A stretch of DNA of 64,000 bases, taken from positions 1-64,000 of the forward strand of contig BJFY01000005.1 of assembly GCA_014190155.1 (NCBI GenBank), in the 5' to 3' direction. Within the stretch, counting starts at the first letter, position 1; each line of letters opens with the position of its first letter. Source of the stretch: Actinomycetes bacterium (lineage in GTDB: Bacteria > Actinomycetota > Actinomycetes > Nanopelagicales > Nanopelagicaceae). The notes under the pieces are model-generated. The model ran no database searches. It saw nothing but the letters and a program-made list of their open reading frames with translations, and had not been told where the DNA came from. The position numbers and the translations under genes were made by a program. This document shows positions 9,390 through 18,720 of this stretch, piece after piece.

Positions 9390-9860
9390 TCACGTAGTTG
9401 CACATCTGATGACAGCCGCATTAACTGGAATTGAGCGTGCCAGAACCCGAGTTTTGCGGGTACTTACCGAAGTGGTTGTAGCTGGGATTTGATCGGCAAA
9501 TTCACCGACGATGTTCTTATCAATATCGCGAGCCACTAGCGTGCAAGTAATTGGAACCATTGGATTTCGTCGCTTAACTTCATAGGTAATGTCGATTGAT
9601 GGGGTTGTGGAAGTTGGATCACTTTCAAAAGAAATTAACGTATAACGAATTTCTGGCAGTGAATGGTGGGTAGCCGACCAAATTAACCACGGAAGGCCAA
9701 GCGCTAACGCAATGATTGCGGGAACCTTCCAATTTAATTGGCGCGCGTTTCCATATCTCTGATTTAAATGCACAATTTCAGCGTCGGAAAAATTGCGATT
9801 GGGAAAGCGTTCGCGCCATCGCCCAGCCGTTTCCATAGGTGTTGAACTATTGCCTGACAT
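9390..9860 (-). CDS. DUF4307 family membrane protein
   Basis: A 156-residue protein with a cytoplasmic N-terminus (about 45 residues), one transmembrane helix (KVPAIIALALGLPWLIWSAT) and an extracytoplasmic beta-rich domain of about 85 residues. This matches DUF4307, which is conserved next to greA in actinobacteria and has no established function. The domain holds two Cys (in PITCTLVARD and near the C-terminus, VIRCAT) that could form a disulfide. Its start region overlaps, on the opposite strand, the area where the small membrane protein gene begins. Confidence 0.82.
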   Translation of the reverse strand: MSGNSSTPMETAGRWRERFPNRNFSDAEIVHLNQRYGNARQLNWKVPAIIALALGLPWLIWSATHHSLPEIRYTLISFESDPTSTTPSIDITYEVKRRNPMVPITCTLVARDIDKNIVGEFADQIPATTTSVSTRKTRVLARSIPVNAAVIRCATT

Positions 9861-9874
9861 GGGATGATTCTTTC

Positions 9875-10042
9875 ATGGATGAAGCAACCGTAAACCCAGG
9901 CACCGCCGGATCGATAACGGTTTTTGTATTGATGGTTGCGGTCTCGTTGCTACTTTGGAGTTTCTATCGCCGTTATCAAAAAATGCAGAGCCGCATGAAC
10001 CCAGAAGATAAATCGAATGGTTTCGAGAGTGAATCGAAGTAA
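9875..10042 (+). CDS. Small single-pass membrane protein (unknown)
   Basis: A 55-residue protein with one transmembrane helix (about residues 12-31, SITVFVLMVAVSLLLWSFYR) and a short charged cytoplasmic tail. The ATG at 9875 is chosen because a longer start at 9839 would extend into the divergent DUF4307 gene. In mycobacteria a comparable tiny membrane protein follows mca in the greA-DUF4307-mca neighbourhood; here mca is absent. The function is unknown. It overlaps the SURF1 gene by 26 bases. Confidence 0.65.
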   Translation: MDEATVNPGTAGSITVFVLMVAVSLLLWSFYRRYQKMQSRMNPEDKSNGFESESK

Positions 10043-10766
10043 GTTTCGGAAATCAGTTTCAACGCTATCGGTAGCTACTCTATTAATTTCAATTTTTATC
10101 GGTTTAGGAATTTGGCAATTGCAACGCGCGGCAGATTTACAAGAACTACAAAAACCAGTCATTGATAAACCAGCAATTTCATTATTGGCAATCGCAAAGC
10201 CAGGTGTTGCGTTACCTGACTCTGCCCCAAACCGAATTGTTAAATTCTCCGGAAGTTATGTTGCAAGTTTGATCGCACCAAATCAATTAGGGCGGGAAAA
10301 TACTCGAGAAAGTTGGGAAGTAGGGATTTTTGAACTTCCAAACACCGGGGCGATTTTAGTAGCTCGAGAAATTTCGGCTACATCGGGGCCAAGGAATCCG
10401 CTACCGAGCGAGCCAGTTGCAATCGTGGGACGGTTGATGCCACATCAAAATGAAGATCGAGCCAGATTCATCAACAAGATAAATATTCTGGCCAGGCTTG
10501 ATAGCGCGTTAATTGCGGATAAGACCAAGCTCCCAATCTTCGATGGTTTTGTGATTGTGCAAAGAGAGGCGATTTCTGGGATTGAGAGCAGTTTAAATTT
10601 GATTTCATCTGAACCTGCTAGATCCACGGTGCCGGGCTATTACTGGCAACATATTTCGTATGTCGTCATATGGTGGTTGATGGCTGGGGTAGTAGTTTTT
10701 CTTCCGTTCTACCAAAAATTCAAGCAGAATGAAGATAGCGAAACCGATCTAAGGAGCAGAAATTGA
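10017..10766 (+). CDS. SURF1-family cytochrome oxidase assembly protein
   Basis: A 249-residue membrane protein of the SURF1 family, which assists assembly of haem-copper cytochrome c oxidase. The N-terminal helix (about residues 13-33) ends in the family motif GLGIWQLQRAADL. The large loop carries GPRNPLPSEPVAIVGRL, and the C-terminal helix is preceded by the signature YYWQHISYVVIWWLM. The ATG at 10017 overlaps the previous gene; a GTG at 10029 is an alternative start. It is followed by DUF3817 with a TTGA overlap. Confidence 0.9.
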   Translation: MVSRVNRSKFRKSVSTLSVATLLISIFIGLGIWQLQRAADLQELQKPVIDKPAISLLAIAKPGVALPDSAPNRIVKFSGSYVASLIAPNQLGRENTRESWEVGIFELPNTGAILVAREISATSGPRNPLPSEPVAIVGRLMPHQNEDRARFINKINILARLDSALIADKTKLPIFDGFVIVQREAISGIESSLNLISSEPARSTVPGYYWQHISYVVIWWLMAGVVVFLPFYQKFKQNEDSETDLRSRN

Positions 10767-11068
10767 GTGGTGTGCTAAAACGATTTAGGTTTATGGCGAT
10801 TTTTGCAGGCGTGATGTCGCTACTTTTATGGTTTGTTGAGCTCCCAATCGTTTACATATTGAATAATGAAAATTGGGAGAGCAAGGTAAAGTGGATACCA
10901 ATCATGCATGGTTATGTCTATCCCTTCTATGTTTTTACTGCGATCCATTATTCAGTCCGAGCTCGCTACGATATTAAGAAAATGATTTTCTTTATTTTGG
11001 CTGGCACTTTGCCGGTCGCATCTTTTATTGCAGAACGTCGAGCGCTTCGGGAGAGCCGCCAGAGCTAA
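10763..11068 (+). CDS. DUF3817 family membrane protein
   Basis: A 101-residue integral membrane protein with about three helices, carrying the DUF3817 hallmarks ELPIVYIL and WIPIMHGYVYPFYVFTAIHY. It starts at TTG 10763, supported by AAGGAG seven bases upstream and a four-base overlap (TTGA) with the SURF1 stop. DUF3817 proteins often sit beside cytochrome oxidase assembly genes, which fits here, but their function is unknown. Confidence 0.85.
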   Translation: MSGVLKRFRFMAIFAGVMSLLLWFVELPIVYILNNENWESKVKWIPIMHGYVYPFYVFTAIHYSVRARYDIKKMIFFILAGTLPVASFIAERRALRESRQS

Positions 11069-11071
11069 CCT

Positions 11072-11866
11072 ATGTCTAATGCTATTAAATCCAGCATCAA
11101 ATCGTTGCTCTACCCATTATATGAACGTCGGTTGGCGCGCTCCTTAGATTTTTCAAAGACCCCGCACCATGTCGGCGTAATTTTAGATGGCAATCGAAGG
11201 TGGGCAAAAGCGAATCCATCAATCGATGGCGATACCTCCTCGCGCCGTGGCCATAAAGCTGGCGCCGATAAAATTATTGAACTTCTGGATTGGTGTGAAG
11301 AGAGCAATGTAAAAGTTTTAACTTTATGGCTGCTTTCCAATGACAATTTAAAGCGATCTGCCGAAGAGTTAAAAGCTTTAATCGAAATCATCGGATCGAC
11401 AGTTGATGAGTTAGGTCAGCGCGGTCGTTGGGAGATTCGCCCGGTTGGCTCACTCGAACTTCTGCCGGAAGAACTCCAAGATCGGTTGGCGGCAGTTGCC
11501 ACCAAGAGCCGCGGCATCAAAGGTGTTGTCGTAAATGTGGCAATTGGTTATGGCGGCCGTAGCGAAATTGTCGATGCCGTTAAATCATTGATCACAAAAG
11601 CTGGCAAAGCTGGAAAGAGCCCAGCCGAAATTGCGAGCGAAATTTCGGTGGCAGAGGTCGGTCAATATTTATATACCGCAGGACAGCCCGACCCAGAATT
11701 GGTGATTAGAACTTCGGGAGAGCAACGCCTCGGTGGATTTCTACTTTGGCAGAGCGCTCATTCCGAGTTTTATTTCTGTGAAGCTTATTGGCCAGATTTC
11801 CGTAAAGTTGATTTCCTCCGAGCGCTTCGCTCCTACTCGCTCCGGGAACGTCGGTTAGGCGCTTAG
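11072..11866 (+). CDS. Isoprenyl (cis-prenyl) transferase, UppS family
   Basis: A 264-residue Z-type prenyl diphosphate synthase, condensing isopentenyl diphosphate onto allylic diphosphates for polyprenyl phosphate (cell wall lipid carrier) synthesis. Motifs are [15 protein letters not shown] with the catalytic Asp, the [11 protein letters not shown] segment, [17 protein letters not shown], and the C-terminal [20 protein letters not shown] with [10 protein letters not shown]. The position near greA resembles the mycobacterial short-chain Z-farnesyl diphosphate synthase. Product length (C15 or long chain) cannot be read directly from the sequence. Confidence 0.93.
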   Translation: MSNAIKSSIKSLLYPLYERRLARSLDFSKTPHHVGVILDGNRRWAKANPSIDGDTSSRRGHKAGADKIIELLDWCEESNVKVLTLWLLSNDNLKRSAEELKALIEIIGSTVDELGQRGRWEIRPVGSLELLPEELQDRLAAVATKSRGIKGVVVNVAIGYGGRSEIVDAVKSLITKAGKAGKSPAEIASEISVAEVGQYLYTAGQPDPELVIRTSGEQRLGGFLLWQSAHSEFYFCEAYWPDFRKVDFLRALRSYSLRERRLGA

Positions 11867-11984
11867 CAAACCCTCAACTTATTGTTTAGAATTTACCTTC
11901 TGTTGGCGCGTGTCGCCAATGTCCGAAAGGTCCCAGGATTTACCTTTTACCCCATCAGCCGTTTTCAACGTTCTTTGCGTAGAA

Positions 11985-13364
11985 ATGGATCCAACGATTA
12001 CAACTGAAAAAACGATCGGTAATAATCGATCAAAAACCGCTAAAGCCATGCCCGCAAAATCAGCTAAAACTGGGCTTAAAACATATGTAATTGACACTAG
12101 CGTTTTACTTGCCGATCCATCGGCGCTCTTCCGTTTTGCGGAACATGAAGTAATTATTCCAATCGCGGTAATCGGTGAACTTGAACAGAAACGGGACCAT
12201 CCAGAACTTGGCTACTTTGCCAGATCAGCACTTCGCGCACTCGATGATTTGAGAATTTCCCATGGCCGGTTAGATCAACCACTCGAAATTACCGATGAAG
12301 GTGGCACGCTTTCAGTTGAGTTAAACCATACCGATACCGCTTCACTTCCAGCTGGCTTCTATCGAGACGGTAGTAATGACACTCGAATTCTGGCGGTTGC
12401 CAGAAATTTAGCAGCCGATGGTAAGGAAGTAGTTTTAGTTACAAAAGATTTACCGCTCCGAGTCAAAGCTTCTTCAATGGGTATTTCGGCCGAGGAATAT
12501 CGCGCCGAATTAGTTCCCAATACCGGTTGGACCGGAATGGAAGAAGCAACCGTCGGAGGTATCACGATTGATGCACTCTATGAAAATGAAAAGATTTCTG
12601 ACCCGCTGGCAAAAGATTATCCATGCCATACCGGAATTGTCTTGCACTCCGAAAAAGGAAGTGCGCTGGTCCGAGTAACGCCAGATAAGAAATTGCAATT
12701 AGTTCGTGGCGACCGGAGCGCTTTTGGGCTTCATGGACGGAGCGCGGAACAGCGGGTTGCCCTTGATCTACTTCTCGATAACGATATTGGGATCGTCTCA
12801 CTCGGCGGTCGCGCTGGAACTGGTAAATCGGCGCTCGCTCTCTGCGCTGGACTTGAAGCTGTAATGGAGAAGCGGCTCCATAAGAAGGTAATTGTTTTCC
12901 GACCGCTCTACCCAGTCGGCGGCCAAGAGTTGGGTTACTTGCCAGGTTCGGAAGGCGAAAAAATGTCGCCTTGGGCGCAAGCGGTTTTTGACACCTTGGG
13001 AGCCTTAGTTAGCGCCCAAGTTATTGAAGAGATTCTGGCCCGCGGCTTAATCGAGGTTTTACCGTTGACCCATATTCGTGGCCGATCACTTCATGACTCT
13101 TTTGTAATCGTGGATGAAGCCCAATCGCTAGAACGGGGAGTCTTGCTAACCGTGCTCTCTCGAATCGGCCAAGGTTCCCGAGTAATCCTGACCCACGATG
13201 TCGCCCAACGCGACAACCTTCGGGTCGGTCGCCATGATGGCGTAGTCGCGGTTGTGGAATCGCTAAAAGGCCATCCGCTCTTTGCGCACATCACCCTGAC
13301 CCGAAGCGAGCGTTCTCAAATCGCAGCTTTAGTTACTGAAATGTTGGAAGAGCCGATCGTTTAA
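11985..13364 (+). CDS. PIN domain-PhoH ATPase fusion protein
   Basis: A two-domain protein (about 459 residues from the ATG at 11985; an upstream in-frame start exists at 11910). Residues ~29-150 form a PIN-type RNase domain with acidic residues in [30 protein letters not shown] and [12 protein letters not shown]. The C-terminal half is PhoH: Walker [18 protein letters not shown], then [20 protein letters not shown], and Walker [13 protein letters not shown]. Such PhoH2-type proteins are proposed RNA helicase/nucleases. The PIN domain starts about 28 residues after the chosen start, so the preceding lysine-rich stretch may be a linker. Confidence 0.92.
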   Translation: MDPTITTEKTIGNNRSKTAKAMPAKSAKTGLKTYVIDTSVLLADPSALFRFAEHEVIIPIAVIGELEQKRDHPELGYFARSALRALDDLRISHGRLDQPLEITDEGGTLSVELNHTDTASLPAGFYRDGSNDTRILAVARNLAADGKEVVLVTKDLPLRVKASSMGISAEEYRAELVPNTGWTGMEEATVGGITIDALYENEKISDPLAKDYPCHTGIVLHSEKGSALVRVTPDKKLQLVRGDRSAFGLHGRSAEQRVALDLLLDNDIGIVSLGGRAGTGKSALALCAGLEAVMEKRLHKKVIVFRPLYPVGGQELGYLPGSEGEKMSPWAQAVFDTLGALVSAQVIEEILARGLIEVLPLTHIRGRSLHDSFVIVDEAQSLERGVLLTVLSRIGQGSRVILTHDVAQRDNLRVGRHDGVVAVVESLKGHPLFAHITLTRSERSQIAALVTEMLEEPIV

Positions 13365-13558
13365 AAAGTAACAAATCGGACATTTCGACCGGTGGTATAT
13401 CTCTCATTCGCAAAACGGGCATAACGGACTTTCCCCAACCTGACCTGCAGTTATATATATCCACAGATTTAGCTTTTCGATAAAAATTGCGCCACGCGCT
13501 CCTTTAGATTTGCCGCGACTCACCCCATTTGCCACCCTAGCGCAATCCCCGTTAGCTA

Positions 13559-13578
13559 AAACCTCTTAATTGAGGTTT
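13559..13578. repeat. 7-bp inverted repeat before the transglycosylase-like gene
   Basis: AAACCTC and GAGGTTT are separated by six bases (TTAATT), about 43 bases before the chosen ATG at 13621. It could be a 5' UTR hairpin or an operator. The rest of the 256-base gap from 13365 to 13620 shows no ORF or recognisable riboswitch. Confidence 0.5.
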
Positions 13579-13620
13579 ACGGTGTTGGCGGAAACGAGCA
13601 GTAGAGAGGAAGCGATAGCG

Positions 13621-14202
13621 ATGCGAATTTCAAGAACGCACCGACGGGCAGTCACCGTTGCGGCCTTTGCGACCCTTTCGCTGGCGATCATGGAGCCAAC
13701 CTATTCCCAAGGTCCGATGTCGGTAATTATTGAACTCGCCACAGACCTCAAGAGCGCTGCCCCGGCCCATACCACCGACCTTCAAGTCGGGACCGGATCG
13801 ACCGCGCTAATTGAATTTGATCCAAGCGTGATGGTTAACGCCTTTGAAATAGCCCTAGTTTCCAAACTTTCTGGCCAGCTCGAGGCCGCTCGTAATCCGC
13901 TAGGTGCCAAGACATACGCAAAGTCTTACGCGCTTGCTAATTACAACTGGGGCGATAAGCAGTACACCTGTCTAAACAAACTTTGGACGAGAGAGAGCCA
14001 TTGGAACTATAAAGCTCGAAACCCGAGGAGCGGAGCGCATGGAATTGCGCAAGCTTTACCCGCAACCAAGATGGAGATTATCGCGACCGACTGGCGGACC
14101 AATCCGCTAACCCAGATTCAATGGGGGCTCCGCTATATCGAAGCGAGATACGAAACCCCATGCAAAGCCTATGCAAAATTCCAAAGGTCTCGTTACTACT
14201 AA
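13621..14202 (+). CDS. Small secreted lytic transglycosylase-like (SLT) protein
   Basis: A 193-residue exported protein. Residues 1-33 look like a signal peptide (basic MRISRTHRR, then a hydrophobic AVTVAAFATLSLAIM core). The C-terminal ~75 residues resemble an SLT/lysozyme-like fold, with LWTRESHWNYKARNP containing the expected catalytic Glu-Ser pair, SGAHGIAQALPATKM and WGLRYIEARYETPCKAY. The two Cys in the domain may form a disulfide. The ATG at 13621 has GAGAGGAAG upstream. Predicted role is peptidoglycan cleavage outside the membrane. It is shorter than most transglycosylases. Confidence 0.85.
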   Translation: MRISRTHRRAVTVAAFATLSLAIMEPTYSQGPMSVIIELATDLKSAAPAHTTDLQVGTGSTALIEFDPSVMVNAFEIALVSKLSGQLEAARNPLGAKTYAKSYALANYNWGDKQYTCLNKLWTRESHWNYKARNPRSGAHGIAQALPATKMEIIATDWRTNPLTQIQWGLRYIEARYETPCKAYAKFQRSRYY

Positions 14203-14232
14203 ACCCAGATTTTCTTAAGAGCGTTGATTTCT

Positions 14233-15882
14233 TTAAGAGCGCTTGCCGATCGAGATTGGCTTACTAGTTTCAGCAAAGAAGTCATTACCTTTGTCATCAA
14301 CCACGATAAATGCTGGGAAGTTTTCAACTTCAATTTTCCAGACCGCTTCCATGTCGAGCTCCTCGAAATCTAAAACTTCAACTTTCTTGATGCAATCTTG
14401 CGCAAGTCGAGCAGCTGGTCCACCAACGGATCCAAGGTAGAAGCCGCCATTTTTCTTACACGCATCGGTAACTGCTTTCGATCGGTTTCCTTTTGCCAAC
14501 ATCACCATGGAGCCACCGAGAGCTTGGAATTGCTCAACATAGGAATCCATTCGACCAGCAGTGGTTGGACCAAAGGAACCGGATGCATATCCAGCTGGGG
14601 TTTTTGCGGGGCCCGCGTAATAAACCGCGTACTTTTTTAAATACTCTGGCAACGGTTTTCCCGAATCAATTAACTCTTTAATTTTTGCATGAGCTAAATC
14701 CCGAGCCACAACCAATGTGCCAGTGAGCGAAAGTCGCGTCTTTATTGGGCTTTTAGCTAAGGTCTGCAAAATCTCGGCCATCGGCTTATTTAAATCAATT
14801 GCCACAACGTTCTCATCGAGGTGCTCATCGGTAATTTCTGGCAAGAAGTGGGCTGGGTCTTGCTCGAGTTGTTCTAGAAAAATTCCATCCTTAGTTATCT
14901 TCGCTTTTGCTTGGCGGTCTGCAGAACAGGAAACCGCTATCGCTATAGGGAGCGATGCACCATGGCGAGGTAATCGAATTACGCGCACATCGTGGCAGAA
15001 ATATTTACCGCCGAATTGAGCACCGATTCCTAAATTCTGGGTCAATTTGTGAACTTGCGCTTCAAGTTCAAGATCTCGAAATGCTCGACCAGTTTTAGCA
15101 TCCCCCGAAGTTGGCAGTGAATCCAAATATTTAGTGCTCGCTAACTTTGCCGTTTTCACCGTGAACTCGGCGCTAGTTCCACCGATCACAATTGCTAGGT
15201 GGTAAGGCGGGCAAGCTGCCGTTCCGATCGATCGTAGTTTCTCATCGAGCCAGTTCATAAATGAAGTTGGATTTAAAACTGCTTTGGTCTCTTGATATAG
15301 GAAAGATTTATTTGCACTGCCGCCACCTTTAGCAATAAAGAGGAAGTTGTATTCATCTGGATGTTCACTATCGGAGTAAATCTCGATTTGGGCTGGCAAA
15401 TTATTACCAGTGTTCTTCTCTTCCCAGGTTGTGACCGGGGCTAACTGGGAATAACGAAGATTTAATTTGGTGAAAGCGTCATAGACCCCGCGCGAGATAC
15501 TCGCTTCATCACGGCTTTCGGTCAAAACATGCTGCCCTTTCTTACCCATCACGATTGCAGTCCCAGTGTCTTGGCACATCGGCAATATTCCACCGGCTGC
15601 AATATTGGCGTTTTTCAATAGATCTAACGCGACAAATCGATCGTTTGGCGAACTCTCTGGATCGCTCAAGATATCGGCGAGCTGCTGTAGATGCTCACCG
15701 CGTAAGTAATGGGAAATATCGTGAATGGCTATTTCAGTTAATTTCGAAATTGCATCCGCAGAAACTTTTAAAAATTCTCGACCATCTCCGTTAAAAGTTG
15801 CGATACCTTCTTTTGAAATCAGCCGATACTTTGTCGTGTCTGGGCCCACTGGTAGCAAATCCTCGTAACTAAATTTTGGCAT
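14233..15882 (-). CDS. fum: Fumarate hydratase, class I (Fe-S)
   Basis: A 549-residue homodimeric-type class I fumarase, reversibly hydrating fumarate to malate in the TCA cycle with an oxygen-sensitive [4Fe-4S] cluster. The N-terminal half carries [15 protein letters not shown] with a cluster Cys, then [19 protein letters not shown] and [20 protein letters not shown]. The C-terminal beta domain carries [20 protein letters not shown] and [16 protein letters not shown]. The length matches the fused FumA/FumB form. It follows xseB directly on the same strand (stop 15883, ATG 15882). Confidence 0.95.
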   Translation of the reverse strand: MPKFSYEDLLPVGPDTTKYRLISKEGIATFNGDGREFLKVSADAISKLTEIAIHDISHYLRGEHLQQLADILSDPESSPNDRFVALDLLKNANIAAGGILPMCQDTGTAIVMGKKGQHVLTESRDEASISRGVYDAFTKLNLRYSQLAPVTTWEEKNTGNNLPAQIEIYSDSEHPDEYNFLFIAKGGGSANKSFLYQETKAVLNPTSFMNWLDEKLRSIGTAACPPYHLAIVIGGTSAEFTVKTAKLASTKYLDSLPTSGDAKTGRAFRDLELEAQVHKLTQNLGIGAQFGGKYFCHDVRVIRLPRHGASLPIAIAVSCSADRQAKAKITKDGIFLEQLEQDPAHFLPEITDEHLDENVVAIDLNKPMAEILQTLAKSPIKTRLSLTGTLVVARDLAHAKIKELIDSGKPLPEYLKKYAVYYAGPAKTPAGYASGSFGPTTAGRMDSYVEQFQALGGSMVMLAKGNRSKAVTDACKKNGGFYLGSVGGPAARLAQDCIKKVEVLDFEELDMEAVWKIEVENFPAFIVVDDKGNDFFAETSKPISIGKRS

Positions 15883-16083
15883 TTACTTATCTTCCGCTGG
15901 TTTCGCCGCTTCCAATTTCTTCCGGGCGCCATCTAGCCATTCCTGACAGATCAAAGCCAACTCTTCGCCACGTTCCCAGAGCTTTAGTGAGTCTTCTAAA
16001 CCGACTCCGCCAGCCTCCAATGTTGCTACTACTTTTGATAGCTCGTCCCGAGCTTCTTCATAAGATAGTTTCGCAGCGGCCAT
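15883..16083 (-). CDS. xseB: Exodeoxyribonuclease VII small subunit
   Basis: A 66-residue XseB protein, helical throughout, partner of XseA in the nuclease that degrades single-stranded DNA. The motif LSYEEARDELSKVVATLEAG (residues 6-25) is characteristic, followed by GLEDSLKLWERGEELALICQ. It lies 38 bases downstream of xseA on the same strand. Confidence 0.95.
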   Translation of the reverse strand: MAAAKLSYEEARDELSKVVATLEAGGVGLEDSLKLWERGEELALICQEWLDGARKKLEAAKPAEDK

Positions 16084-16121
16084 GTTCGTAATCTACTCCT
16101 TTAATCTTGCGCGGTTAATAA

Positions 16122-17336
16122 CTAATTCTTGCTCTCGCCTGTAGCTGTCGCCAACGCCACACCATCAGCGAGCCTTAGTTCTAGCCCATCACCTTTTACT
16201 AAATCTTTTGCAGCCCGAATGATTGAACCATCAGGTTTTTGCACAACTGCGTAACCACGATCCAAAGTTGCTTGGGGAGAGAGCGTTCGAACTCGAGCCG
16301 CAAATTGGGTGATCTCAGATTTACCATGCGAAATAGCGTTATCCATACTTCGCCAACCACGAACCCTAATTCCTTTAATAATCTCTTCCCTATAAGTCAC
16401 CATAATCATCGGTTCCCGCATTACCGGGCGTTGCATTAAGCCAGCAATTTTCGTCATTTCCAGCACTACTAAATCATTTATTCGACGATCTGCGCGATCG
16501 CGCAAGTTTGAAATTTTGGTGAGCTCCTCATTCATATCCGGCACAACTTTTTTACCGGCATCGGTCGGAGTTGAAGCACGCCAATCAGCTACTAAATCTA
16601 GGAGCGGTGAATCTTTCTCATGACCGATCGCGCTCACGATTGGAGTTTTTGCATTAGCAACTAAGCGAAGTAAGGATTCATCTGAAAATGGCAGTAAATC
16701 TTCAAAATTTCCGCCGCCCCGGGTAATGATGATTACATCCACGTTTGGATCGGCATCTAATTCCAAGAGCGCTTCCGAAACTTCGCTAACGGCTGCAGCG
16801 CTTGCTACCGCGACTTCGCGAATTTCAAATTGGACTGACGGCCATCGACGTTTTGCATTTTCGACCACATCTTTTCCAGCATCGCTATTTCGGCCGCAGA
16901 TCAGACCAACTTTATTTGGCAGAAACGGGAGTGGAAGTTTTCGTGATTCATCAAATAAACCTTCAAGAGCCAGCTTATTTTTCAACGCTTCAAGTCGAGC
17001 AAGCAACTCACCTTCGCCAACCTTACGAAGTTCATTCACTTGGAATGCGAGCGAACCATTTTTACTCCACCATTGCGGTTTAGAGCGAATCACAATTCGG
17101 GCATTCTGTTCTAGCGGTGCAACCAAATCAAAAACATTTTTAAAACATTTAATTGAAATGCTCATATCTGCACTGGTATCACGTAATCGCATAAAAATAG
17201 TGGGCGAACCCGGCCGCACATTAATTTCAGATAATTCACCTTCAATCCAGAGCTCGGGGAGATCATCGATAATCTGCCCAATCCGCTCAGTCACGTAACG
17301 AACCGATACTGGCTTGATTTCCGGAGCGTCAGACAT
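16122..17336 (-). CDS. xseA: Exodeoxyribonuclease VII large subunit
   Basis: A 404-residue catalytic subunit of exonuclease VII. An N-terminal OB-fold (about residues 10-110) includes LWIEGELSEINVRPGSPTIF. The catalytic domain has VGLICGRNSDAGKDVVENA, VIIITRGGGNFEDLLPFSDE and the AIGHEKDSPLLDLVADWRAS segment with the conserved His, Asp and Arg. A helical region precedes the C-terminal DRGYAVVQKPDGSIIRAAKD strand segment. It is divergent from ispH with only 25 bases between the start codons. Confidence 0.97.
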   Translation of the reverse strand: MSDAPEIKPVSVRYVTERIGQIIDDLPELWIEGELSEINVRPGSPTIFMRLRDTSADMSISIKCFKNVFDLVAPLEQNARIVIRSKPQWWSKNGSLAFQVNELRKVGEGELLARLEALKNKLALEGLFDESRKLPLPFLPNKVGLICGRNSDAGKDVVENAKRRWPSVQFEIREVAVASAAAVSEVSEALLELDADPNVDVIIITRGGGNFEDLLPFSDESLLRLVANAKTPIVSAIGHEKDSPLLDLVADWRASTPTDAGKKVVPDMNEELTKISNLRDRADRRINDLVVLEMTKIAGLMQRPVMREPMIMVTYREEIIKGIRVRGWRSMDNAISHGKSEITQFAARVRTLSPQATLDRGYAVVQKPDGSIIRAAKDLVKGDGLELRLADGVALATATGESKN

Positions 17337-17361
17337 GGCGTGATTCTATTAGGATGCACAC

Positions 17362-18315
17362 ATGGCAAAACGGGTCCTATTAGCAGCGCCGCGTGGATAT
17401 TGCGCAGGCGTTGATCGGGCCGTAATTACCGTTGAGAAAGCGCTCGATTTATATGGCGCTCCGGTTTATGTCCGAAAACAAATTGTCCATAACAAGCATG
17501 TGGTGGAAACTCTAGAAAAACGCGGCGCAATATTTGTCGATGAAACTAATGAAGTTCCAGAAGGCGCAATTGTGGTCTTCTCGGCACATGGGGTTTCGCC
17601 TAAAGTTCATGAAGAGGCCGCAACTCGTAACCTAAAAACTATCGATGCAACTTGTCCGCTAGTTACCAAAGTTCACCACGAAGCAAGGCGCTTTGCTGCA
17701 GAAGATTTACAAATTCTTCTAATCGGCCATGCTGGGCATGAAGAGGTAGAAGGTACGGCTGGTGAAGCTCCAGACCATATGCAAATTGTTGATGGTTTAG
17801 AAGGTGCTCGCACCGTTGCGATTGATCCAAATAAAAAAGTAGCTTGGCTTTCCCAAACTACCTTAAGCGTTGATGAGACTTTAGAAACGGTCGCAATTTT
17901 GAAAAACCGCTTTCCGAATTTGATGGATCCGCCAAGTGATGACATCTGTTATGCAACCCAAAATCGTCAAGTTGCAATCAAGCAGATTGCTGCAGGGGCG
18001 GATTTGGTGCTTGTAGTTGGATCTACTAATTCTTCTAATTCGGTCCGCCTAGTTGAAGTTGCCCTTGAATATGGCGCTAAAGCTTCGTACTTAATTGATT
18101 ATGCAGCTGAAGTAAAAGATGAATGGTTTGTTGGCGTAGAAACCATCGGAGTAAGTAGCGGCGCATCCGTCCCAGAAATCTTAGTTACCGACTTATTAAT
18201 TGACTTGAAGGCCCGCGGTTATGGCGACGTTGAGACGGTAACCGCAATGGAAGAGCACTTACTTTTTGCGATTCCACCTGAGCTTAGAAAAGACTTACGC
18301 ACCGCTGGTAAGTGA
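17362..18315 (+). CDS. ispH: 4-hydroxy-3-methylbut-2-enyl diphosphate reductase (IspH/LytB)
   Basis: A 317-residue last enzyme of the MEP isoprenoid pathway, making IPP and DMAPP with a [4Fe-4S] cluster. The three cluster Cys are visible in [13 protein letters not shown] (near residue 14), [16 protein letters not shown] and [11 protein letters not shown]. The catalytic HxH-type context [14 protein letters not shown] is present, as is the C-terminal [18 protein letters not shown]. It overlaps the converging membrane protein gene by 21 bases. Confidence 0.98.
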   Translation: MAKRVLLAAPRGYCAGVDRAVITVEKALDLYGAPVYVRKQIVHNKHVVETLEKRGAIFVDETNEVPEGAIVVFSAHGVSPKVHEEAATRNLKTIDATCPLVTKVHHEARRFAAEDLQILLIGHAGHEEVEGTAGEAPDHMQIVDGLEGARTVAIDPNKKVAWLSQTTLSVDETLETVAILKNRFPNLMDPPSDDICYATQNRQVAIKQIAAGADLVLVVGSTNSSNSVRLVEVALEYGAKASYLIDYAAEVKDEWFVGVETIGVSSGASVPEILVTDLLIDLKARGYGDVETVTAMEEHLLFAIPPELRKDLRTAGK

Positions 18316-18720
18316 GCTTTGCCGCTTCTTTGTAATGTAAAATCCCCAACCAACTAACGCGCCCGTAATTAGAAACGGCGCCACGCTGGCTAAACCGGTA
18401 ACTAGATCCACGCCGATTCTAGAAATTCGAAGTGAAGAGCCACCGACAGTTGGCATTAAAAAGAAGATCGCTACCGCGAACGCAATTGGGGGATTAACAA
18501 TTGCGGGATAGAGCGTGCCTGGGCGACCAAGCTTGATGCCACCGAAGTAGGAAAGCCAGATAGCAATTCCGGTAAGTGCTCCAACATTGGAGCGGAAGAA
18601 AATTTCCACCATCGCCCAAAATCCAATAAAAACGAATTGCAGGATTACAACACCGGGCGCAGTAAGACCCGCACCTTGGATTGGATTTTTCAGTTCTAGC
18701 TTCGGCAAGTTAGTTGTCAT
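18295..18720 (-). CDS. Four-helix membrane protein (DUF6542-like, unknown)
   Basis: A 141-residue membrane protein with four hydrophobic segments in its central part and a polar C-terminus. The ATG at 18720 is preceded by GAGGGAG with good spacing, so I prefer it to a start at 18738; it overlaps the end of rmuC by 11 bases. It resembles the DUF6542-type proteins found near ispH and ychF in actinobacteria, but I assign that name from memory of context and layout only. The function is unknown. Confidence 0.7.
   Translation of the reverse strand: MTTNLPKLELKNPIQGAGLTAPGVVILQFVFIGFWAMVEIFFRSNVGALTGIAIWLSYFGGIKLGRPGTLYPAIVNPPIAFAVAIFFLMPTVGGSSLRISRIGVDLVTGLASVAPFLITGALVGWGFYITKKRQSSLTSGA

Noticed and set aside
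13365-13620. c-di-AMP (ydaO-type) riboswitch before the transglycosylase-like gene
   Set aside because: Such riboswitches occur before cell-wall hydrolase genes, but I could not find the conserved motif blocks on the plus strand; a superficially similar GGGGTGAGTCGC on the minus strand points the wrong way.
14213-14245. Direct repeat TTAAGAGCG near the fumarase end
   Set aside because: Second copy is inside the fumarase C-terminus and the match is only nine bases; chance is likely.
16726-17298. Antisense frame (190 codons) in xseA
   Set aside because: Mirrors the conserved xseA frame and has no ribosome site or motif; a shadow.
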